In this document: positions 58,019 through 64,000 of the stretch, piece after piece
Layout: each line of letters starts with the position of its first letter
How positions within the stretch are numbered: the stretch's first letter is position 1
DNA from: Xenorhabdus indica
GTDB lineage: Bacteria > Pseudomonadota > Gammaproteobacteria > Enterobacterales > Enterobacteriaceae
Reading direction: 5' to 3'
Length of the DNA stretch: 64,000 nucleotides
Assembly (NCBI RefSeq): GCF_014467235.1
Contig: NZ_NKHP01000005.1
Coordinates: 62,001 to 126,000, forward strand
Notes under the pieces: model-generated
Database searches by the model: none
What the model saw: only the letters and a program-made list of their open reading frames with translations
What the model was told of the DNA's origin: nothing
Position numbers and translations under genes: made by a program

Positions 58019-58606
58019 TCATATTTGAGTTTTTATCACTTGTTCCACTGTAGAAGAAATATCCTTCACTGGAGTCACATTATCTTGCCCATCGGTGAGG
58101 CTAATCGGTATTGTCACTGAATAATTCAGGGAAAGCCGCGGGCGATTCCCCAGTGACTGCCAAAAATTGCCTAAACTGTTTAAACTTTCTTTCGGCGGTA
58201 CAACCTGAGTGTAAGCGCCGGGAATGCCCGTCAATTGGCGGTTATTAATTAATGCCTTTAAAACTTGTGACATAACTTGTGTTGCCTGATTATCAGGTTG
58301 GCTCTCAGAATGGTTGGGATCCGTTGCAGGTTGGGTCGATTCCCAATAGGTAATCAGGTAATTACATTTAATATTGACCCAACCCGGTAATAATTTCCCC
58401 GAAGCAGCATTAAACACCCTGGATTCTGCTGAGCGAAGTTGTAGATCTTCATGGATATCATAAAGAAAAACACTCACCATCGCATCAGACTGTACGGTAT
58501 CCAGTTCAGGCAGATCAAAACGGATCGCAACTTCTTTATCCAGATATTTTTTCAGAATTGCCTTCATTGCCTTATTGACATCGATAATGGTTTGCGTTTT
58601 TAACAT
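58019..58606 (-). CDS. pvc16: PVC/Afp tail terminator (cap) protein, Pvc16/Afp16 type
   Basis: 195-residue DUF4255-type protein that caps the distal end of the injection tube and sheath. Features are the N-terminal TIIDVNKAMKAILKKYLDKEVAIRFDLPE, VSVFLYDIHEDLQLRSAESR, VNIKCNYLITYWE and the conserved end LNYSVTIPISL. It is the last structural gene of the cassette, 75 bp after pvc15. The payload genes follow it. Confidence 0.88.
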   Translation of the reverse strand: MLKTQTIIDVNKAMKAILKKYLDKEVAIRFDLPELDTVQSDAMVSVFLYDIHEDLQLRSAESRVFNAASGKLLPGWVNIKCNYLITYWESTQPATDPNHSESQPDNQATQVMSQVLKALINNRQLTGIPGAYTQVVPPKESLNSLGNFWQSLGNRPRLSLNYSVTIPISLTDGQDNVTPVKDISSTVEQVIKTQI

Positions 58607-58681
58607 AAAAATTTTTCCTCAATTTATTATTGTGATAACTATTCATCCATCAATGTATTTTATTTTTAGCTATTTTTATTT

Positions 58682-60778
58682 CTATGATTTTTGGAAATTC
58701 AATCGCCCCACTTTGGCTAATTCGCGTGATAATGCGATTTCAATATTTTTATTATTGACTTCGTTATGGTTATTCTCTGCGGCAAAAAGTGAAGACAATA
58801 AAGCGATATTGCGAATATTCGCCCCTGTTACACTTATTTTTTGCGCTAAGTTATCGAAATCCACATCTTGGGCGACTTTTATATTTTCAGGCCAAATTGT
58901 CTGCCACATTTTCTTACGGATAGTTTCATCCGGGTAAGTAAAGCGGGTAATAAAAGTAAAACGTCGATTAAACGCATTATCTAAATGATTGCGGTTATTC
59001 GTCGATAAAATCACTAAGCCCGGAAAATGTTCCATACGTTGCAGTAAATAAGAGACTTCAATATTGGCATGTCGGTCTTGTGCATCTTTAGTTTCGCTGC
59101 GCTTGCCAAACAAAGCATCTGCCTCATCAAAAAATAAAATACCGGTATCATTTTCTGCTAAATCGAAAATACGAGATAGATTTTTCTCTGTTTCACCGAT
59201 GTATTTATTTACGACGGTCGATAAATCCACTTTGATTAAGTCAACACCAATGTCATTGGCAATCACTTCTGCCGCCATCGTTTTTCCTGTACCGGAATCA
59301 CCATAAAACAGGGCACTGATACCGGTGCCATAACCCACCTTATCTTTAAAACCCCCCGCCAGAACTTTTTCCCGATGCTTAATTGCCGTCAGTATTTCTT
59401 GTATCTGTTGAGCAATGTCGTCGGAGACTAACAAGTCTTTTAATGAACGTTTAGGGATAATGCGCTGCGCTAATTGGCCGAAATTCTGTTGAGCGCGTAA
59501 ATTGAGTGCCTTGCGAATATCACATTGCTGCAAGATACCCGAAGGATCTCGCTGTTGTTGGTAAAGTTTCGCTTCTTGTAAAATGAATGGCAGGGTTACG
59601 GGATTAAATGCGTAACGTTGGCTTAAGGTTATTGCGTCAATATCATTGGCACAGTGATTGGGTAAACGAGCCGTCAATAATCTCGCTTTTTCCACCGAAG
59701 TGAAAACGGGCATTTCAATCAGCAATGTCGATATCTTTTTCAACCACACTAGCGGCGAATACGGTTCGACCAGGCAGATCACTCTTAATTTAGGCTGGCT
59801 TAATAAGGCTGACAGAGGTTCCAGCAAGTGTTTATTCTGTTCTGCAAATAAGCAAAAGTTTCGTAGCAATAAGCAGGCACCACGCATACGAATTTCCCGC
59901 AAAATGGCTTTTATATGGCAAAACAGGGTGTTGTCATCGTTATCCGTCAATCTGGCGATATCCACAAGCAGCGTTTGTCGTTGTTCCGATGCCATCATAT
60001 TAGCAACGGCATGGGATCTGGCACTATCAGCCATGCCCCGCAGTAAAATAACGGGCCGGCTATCATCATGATCAGATAACAGTACATTAGCCAATGCTTG
60101 TTTTAAGCCTGCTGGATAATTGCCGATTTCTGTGGGCGTTATCCACGCAACATAATGTTCCAGAGCAGGTGCAATATAGTGATGCCCAAGTAAAAAATGA
60201 TAGACGCCGCTGTCTGTGATAAAGGGTGTCTGGAGCCAGGACAATGTTTTTTGACGGCTATCAATAGATAACAGTTGGCAGCCAATCAGGGGAGCCTGGT
60301 GTAAAAAACTGGCCTGCTGTGCCTGTTTTTCCAGTATTGATTGGCAAAACAGTTCCAAAGCCAACGCAAAAGTGGGCAGCCGGGATTGTGATTCTCCCTG
60401 AACCAGCGCAAACAGGTGATAATAGCGGTTATCAAAATGGGGCAGTAAACCTAACAACAAAACATCCCTTTCAAAATCAGTCAGTTCAAAATGTGTCATC
60501 AGGTCAGTTAATCGGGAAGCGACAGGAGTGATGGTGTGCGGTATTGTCAGGCAATCATCGTTGAGCCAATGAGGTTTACCCAGTGGGTTATCCAGCCTGT
60601 TTATCACATCTTCTTCGCTTAACAGAAATTCATCAAGGAGGTCACCTTTCTGGCCTGATATGCAATGGAAATGGTATTGAAGAATGAGATCGATACGTTC
60701 CAGTTGGCTATATAAGAATGCTAAATGAGGGTCATTATGTTGTTGAAATAAATCAGGGAAAACAGGCGCTGTATTCAT
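58682..60778 (-). CDS. pvc15: PVC/Afp AAA+ ATPase, Pvc15/Afp15 type
   Basis: A 698-residue AAA+ protein needed for loading or assembly in this class of injection systems. The N-terminal half (1-440) is an uncharacterised helical region with a degenerate ATPase-like fold (RPVILLRGMADSARSHAVAN). The C-terminal half is the active AAA+ module: Walker A GDSGTGKT (493-500), Walker B ILFFDEAD (547-554), sensor 1 STNNRNH (592-598) and Arg finger FNRRF (603-607). It starts 16 bp after pvc14 and is followed by pvc16 and the payload genes. Confidence 0.92.
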   Translation of the reverse strand: MNTAPVFPDLFQQHNDPHLAFLYSQLERIDLILQYHFHCISGQKGDLLDEFLLSEEDVINRLDNPLGKPHWLNDDCLTIPHTITPVASRLTDLMTHFELTDFERDVLLLGLLPHFDNRYYHLFALVQGESQSRLPTFALALELFCQSILEKQAQQASFLHQAPLIGCQLLSIDSRQKTLSWLQTPFITDSGVYHFLLGHHYIAPALEHYVAWITPTEIGNYPAGLKQALANVLLSDHDDSRPVILLRGMADSARSHAVANMMASEQRQTLLVDIARLTDNDDNTLFCHIKAILREIRMRGACLLLRNFCLFAEQNKHLLEPLSALLSQPKLRVICLVEPYSPLVWLKKISTLLIEMPVFTSVEKARLLTARLPNHCANDIDAITLSQRYAFNPVTLPFILQEAKLYQQQRDPSGILQQCDIRKALNLRAQQNFGQLAQRIIPKRSLKDLLVSDDIAQQIQEILTAIKHREKVLAGGFKDKVGYGTGISALFYGDSGTGKTMAAEVIANDIGVDLIKVDLSTVVNKYIGETEKNLSRIFDLAENDTGILFFDEADALFGKRSETKDAQDRHANIEVSYLLQRMEHFPGLVILSTNNRNHLDNAFNRRFTFITRFTYPDETIRKKMWQTIWPENIKVAQDVDFDNLAQKISVTGANIRNIALLSSLFAAENNHNEVNNKNIEIALSRELAKVGRLNFQKS

Positions 60779-60793
60779 AAATTGTTGCTCAGA

Positions 60794-62416
60794 CTAATTG
60801 ACGGTATTTGATGGTGATAACCACGTTATGGTGACAGGGTGCTGCAACCAACTAAAGCTCGCTATATTCATTGGCCACGGCCATTGGCTTATCAGTGCAT
60901 CATACACTTCGGGTTTAATATGAATATTCGTCATACCGTTTAATTCACTTAATTCCCCACAACGTTGCAGAAATAAGTGCCGCACATCATTTGCACCCAT
61001 TTTTTTCCAGGCCGGAAGTTGCACGATGGTTTTTTCCAGCCATTGGTTGATGGCAATTTGTTGTTCTGGTTTTGGGGTATGCCATAGCGCGTTATCATGA
61101 ATGGGTACTCCACAAAGCACCTTATTGAGCGTCAACCGCCATGCGGGTATTTCTTCTTCCGCCCAAATCAGCCAGTCAAGTAAACAAACGGCCTCTCTTT
61201 GTGCTTCAAGGCTGATAAATTGATTCTTTTCCAGTAAACCAAAGGCACGGAAAAATGCGGGCAATAACGGCCACAAAATTATGCAACCGGCGTTGCTGAT
61301 AGGTAAAACGGATTGTGCCGATGACGTTTGAATTCTATTACTCGGTTGCGTGGAAGGTATTTGCGCTGATAAAACCGATTTTAGTGATTCCCTGTGTCGC
61401 TCTCTATTTTGTAAGGTTAGATGACTTTGTTTTACTGTCGCCTTTATCAGACCATAATGCTGTTGTGTGGCTGCTGGCTGATGGTGTGTTTGCCTGTGCT
61501 GGAGTGCAAGTGGGGAGATTGCATCTGCCTGTATATCGGCTTTATTGTGAGTTTGTTTTAATAGATGGCTCTCATTCTGGGTAATATTTACCGTGGGTGT
61601 TTGCTTGATTTTAGTTTGTAATGTAATTGCTTGTTGTGTGGCATGGGGATATTTCATCTGATGTTGCAGATAATACTCCGCCGCTAAACTTAATTTTTCT
61701 GGTGTCACTTTTTTATCTGTAATTACCTGCGCTTGCGAATGAATAAATTCAGAGGTTGCTGTTTCAGTGAATAACTGACAAAGCATAGCAAGAATGTCTG
61801 GCTGGCACAGTTGCATTAAGCGACTTAGCCCCGCAGGCTGTAAGCAGTGTTTGGCTAACATAGGTAGCCATTGTTGTGGCTGGTGGTTAACTTGTTGCCA
61901 TAATTTATTATCAATATTCACAATATTTGTGACGTGATGATTGTCGTTATCAGATAACCAGTTTCCCTTACGTAAGTAATGGTCTACTTTTTCTATCAAT
62001 AGAATGTCAGTAGACATTGGGTAGGAAATATCATTTACTGATCTATCTATATATTTATCCACGAGTTTATACATTGATAACGGGTAAGCCCCTTTCTCCT
62101 TCCACGGAGTATACTCATAAGAATGATAATATTTTTGCAGAATTTTTCTTAACTCAGAATTTAACCTTATGGGGATTTCTGTTTCAAATGCATTAATATC
62201 AATATTACCTAAATCCACGGATATCTTTTCTAAAGATAATTTCTTATTTCTGTTTAATTCTAATGCTTTGATATTTTCTTTTATAATGAAGGATAGATTA
62301 TCATTAAATAATGACGAGCATTTATCCATTACCTTTTCACCATAATAATCTGCTGACTCAATGGAGATGATAGTTTTGTGGATAATGCTATTCTTTTCTT
62401 TTTCTAATAAAGACAT
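60794..62416 (-). CDS. pvc14: PVC/Afp tape-measure protein, Pvc14/Afp14 type
   Basis: A 540-residue contractile injection system tape-measure protein, setting tube length. The N-terminal domain (IIHKTIISIESADYYGEKVMDKCSSLFND..., then LEKISVDLGNIDINAFETEIPIRLNSELRK) is the family signature (shown in parts: SVDLGNIDI, EIPIRLNSEL). The middle (about 240-360) is Gln/His/Thr-rich and low complexity, the variable length-setting part. The C-terminal WLIWAEEEIPAWRLTLNKVLCG and LVTWLQHPVTITWL-type end follow. Between the fibre and ATPase genes, as in pvc/afp order. Confidence 0.85.
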   Translation of the reverse strand: MSLLEKEKNSIIHKTIISIESADYYGEKVMDKCSSLFNDNLSFIIKENIKALELNRNKKLSLEKISVDLGNIDINAFETEIPIRLNSELRKILQKYYHSYEYTPWKEKGAYPLSMYKLVDKYIDRSVNDISYPMSTDILLIEKVDHYLRKGNWLSDNDNHHVTNIVNIDNKLWQQVNHQPQQWLPMLAKHCLQPAGLSRLMQLCQPDILAMLCQLFTETATSEFIHSQAQVITDKKVTPEKLSLAAEYYLQHQMKYPHATQQAITLQTKIKQTPTVNITQNESHLLKQTHNKADIQADAISPLALQHRQTHHQPAATQQHYGLIKATVKQSHLTLQNRERHRESLKSVLSAQIPSTQPSNRIQTSSAQSVLPISNAGCIILWPLLPAFFRAFGLLEKNQFISLEAQREAVCLLDWLIWAEEEIPAWRLTLNKVLCGVPIHDNALWHTPKPEQQIAINQWLEKTIVQLPAWKKMGANDVRHLFLQRCGELSELNGMTNIHIKPEVYDALISQWPWPMNIASFSWLQHPVTITWLSPSNTVN

Positions 62417-62514
62417 CAGCTAACTTAACTCCACTCCACAAATATAATAAGCTATATAAATTAGCAATGAGTATTTACTAAAACCCATTGCTACTAATAT
62501 AAATTAAAAAATCA

Positions 62515-63747
62515 TTAGAGCTTCATAATAAAAGCCAGAATATAATATGGTACAGTGACACTGTTATTATGACTATGTTCACCGCTGGTCAAGTCGATAC
62601 CATGAGAATGTGGATCGCCTTTCCCAGAATTATATGTATATGGAGCATAAGTAATAGATGAAGTACCAGTATTTCCACCAGAGACATAAACGGTTTCACC
62701 TTTTTTAAGGCTTCCATCATGACAAAATTCAGAATGTATGTAAGTTTCTCCTTGCACATGGTAATGACTACCATTTTGCTCAGCGGTTAATCTATGCCCA
62801 TCTGTTCTTCCTGATATACGAACGCTTTGGCTTTCCGATGTGAACGTAAATCTTTTACTGTTCTTATCGCCGGAAAATGTATTCGAAGATTTACCATGTA
62901 TATTTTGTATTGTACCTCCCATAATAAATCTATTGATAAGATCAGGTGTTCCCTTAGAACCATCACACAATGCCCACCCTACTGGAATATCTTTTCCAGA
63001 AAACATCATAATCATGCCTTTTGGCAATACCGTGTTAGGATCGATAGCAACGCGATCAGCATCTATCTTAATACCGTTACCAGGTTTAACATAAATTCCT
63101 GACGAACCATTACCAATACCTCCATCCGTACGGATGTTTACATCCAAACCTTCACCACCAACTTTAACTCCCCAACCAGTAGAAACTTTTATTCCTGAAC
63201 CATCAACTTTAATAGTCGAATCAGCCGAACCCACTGATAATGCACCATCTGAACTAAACTTCATCCCATTACCAGGTTTTATGGCAATACCATTGCTATC
63301 AACAACCAAACCTTTATTATCAGCCAGTTTCACTGCAACCTTATCACCATCTATCTTAAGACCATCTCCTGGAACAACACCTATTTCATGTGCCCCTTGA
63401 TAAGTCATTAAACCATTGCCTACACCTACAACCAATACATCTTCATGCAATATTAAAGGGCTATGACGTCCATCGACATAACTTTCATCATTCTCACTTA
63501 ATTTTAACTGTAAAAGCCCATCTTCGCCCAAACGCATTCCTTTTGCCGGGCCCTTTTGATTGGGAGCCTGTCCAGTCGCTTTACGCCCAATATCAGCAAT
63601 ATCAATTAATTGATTGAAATCGGTTTGTAAGGGAATACTGCCTTCTTTAAACTTATCTTTTAATTTATCAATATCAGGTCCAACACCTTTTGCGTCAGAC
63701 AATGTTTGTTGTTCTTGTATTTTTGCAGAATAACGAATTTCTTTCAT
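62515..63747 (-). CDS. pvc13: PVC/Afp tail fibre, Pvc13/Afp13 type
   Basis: A 410-residue receptor-binding fibre. I start at ATG 63747 (MKEIRYSAKIQEQ) because GGAG sits 6 nt upstream; the in-frame ATG at 63759 overlaps that site. Residues about 95-245 contain repeated GNGLxxDGDxVAVK-like units (GDGLKIDGDKVAVKL, GNGMKFSSDGALSV, GNGIKIDADRVAI), like phage tail-fibre and adenovirus-shaft repeats. Then comes a tail-collar segment (LPKGMIMMFSGKDIPVGWALCDGSKGTPDLINRF) and a C-terminal His/Gly-rich tip (GDPHSHGIDL, GEHSHNN). The tip decides host-cell specificity in these systems. Confidence 0.88.
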   Translation of the reverse strand: MKEIRYSAKIQEQQTLSDAKGVGPDIDKLKDKFKEGSIPLQTDFNQLIDIADIGRKATGQAPNQKGPAKGMRLGEDGLLQLKLSENDESYVDGRHSPLILHEDVLVVGVGNGLMTYQGAHEIGVVPGDGLKIDGDKVAVKLADNKGLVVDSNGIAIKPGNGMKFSSDGALSVGSADSTIKVDGSGIKVSTGWGVKVGGEGLDVNIRTDGGIGNGSSGIYVKPGNGIKIDADRVAIDPNTVLPKGMIMMFSGKDIPVGWALCDGSKGTPDLINRFIMGGTIQNIHGKSSNTFSGDKNSKRFTFTSESQSVRISGRTDGHRLTAEQNGSHYHVQGETYIHSEFCHDGSLKKGETVYVSGGNTGTSSITYAPYTYNSGKGDPHSHGIDLTSGEHSHNNSVTVPYYILAFIMKL

Positions 63748-63792
63748 GGTTAACTCCATAAAATATTTTTAATTTAAAATTTTGATTAATCG

Positions 63793-64000
63793 CTAATTGT
63801 TTTTTTGTTCTTTCTCTTTCGGAATATAGAATAATTCGTTTTGTTTTATTCTATTGGTATTCCATTGTTCACCACTCTTACCAACAACTTCCTCTCTCTG
63901 ATGTGGTGTGGCAATGCGCATTGATCCTATTCCTTTGAAAGGGGAAGGTAATTTACCCAGTGTCAAACTTTCCAGAATCGAATAAGCGGCATCCCCTAAT
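63793..64000 (-). CDS. pvc12: PVC/Afp baseplate protein Pvc12/Afp12 type, C-terminal end
   Basis: Partial gene running off the window edge. The minus strand reads LGDAAYSILESLTLGKLPSP..., FKGIGSMRIATPHQREEVVG, and ends FYIPKEKEQKNN before TAG 63793-63795. Position directly before the fibre gene and the length of tail point to the gp7-like wedge protein that precedes pvc13 in the cassette. Assignment relies on gene order, because only about 68 residues are visible. Confidence 0.6.
   Translation of the reverse strand, partial: LGDAAYSILESLTLGKLPSPFKGIGSMRIATPHQREEVVGKSGEQWNTNRIKQNELFYIPKEKEQKNN

Overview
The window is a chromosomal segment of an insect-pathogenic, nematode-symbiont type member of the Morganellaceae, most likely Xenorhabdus or Photorhabdus. 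The evidence is enterobacterial core genes of high similarity in a gammaproteobacterial order (mreBCD, accBC-yhdT-panF-prmA-dusB-fis, lptFG/pepA-holC-valS, yjgM-rraB-argF, pyrLB), a contractile injection cassette of the Photorhabdus virulence cassette (PVC/Afp) type, and two copies of a dispersed repeat with TATACC...GTATA ends that I associate with these genera. Species cannot be decided from the sequence alone.

Layout. 1-11450: core block. mreD (cut by the window edge), mreC and mreB run on the minus strand; acuI, aroQ, accB, accC, yhdT, panF, prmA, dusB and fis run on the plus strand. 11460-21153: a decayed P4-like satellite island next to a tRNA-Leu(CAA) gene. It holds a broken tyrosine integrase, a P4-alpha-type primase/helicase with a C-terminal frameshift, an iteron array matching the P4 replication-origin repeat, a Ner/Nlp regulator, strong RNA-like folds, and cargo: a SEFIR-domain protein (candidate anti-phage defence) and a possible toxin/immunity pair. 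21404-30824: core block with ampH, lptG/lptF, pepA, holC and valS. 30936-38790: accessory block between valS and yjgM. It has a MazEF-type toxin-antitoxin pair, AzlCD, two amino-acid-binding proteins with one ABC permease/ATPase set, and a B-A operon for a secreted pertussis/cholera-type ADP-ribosylating toxin preceded by a long 7-bp tandem repeat and an IS remnant.

38982-48275: core genes yjgM, rraB, argF and pyrL/pyrB. Accessory genes lie between argF and pyrB: a carrier-protein/hydrolase fusion, a LysE exporter, an intact RlaP-type nucleotidyltransferase beside internally deleted rtcB and RNase BN genes (a decayed RNA-repair neighbourhood), and an unrecognised protein. pyrB is followed by a terminator, not pyrI.

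48561-64000: a truncated PhzF gene and an O-methyltransferase, then the downstream end of a PVC/Afp-type injection system read on the minus strand. Structural genes in transcription order are pvc12 (partial), pvc13 fibre, pvc14 tape measure, pvc15 AAA+ ATPase and pvc16 cap. They are followed by a payload array: a cholera-toxin-like ADP-ribosyltransferase, a truncated LysR regulator, a YwqJ-like deaminase, and a 1604-residue protein combining an HExxH motif with a CNF-type Cys/His deamidase domain. The most notable items are the three-enzyme payload array, the separate secreted AB toxin locus with its heptamer tract, and the frameshifted P4-like satellite carrying a SEFIR gene.
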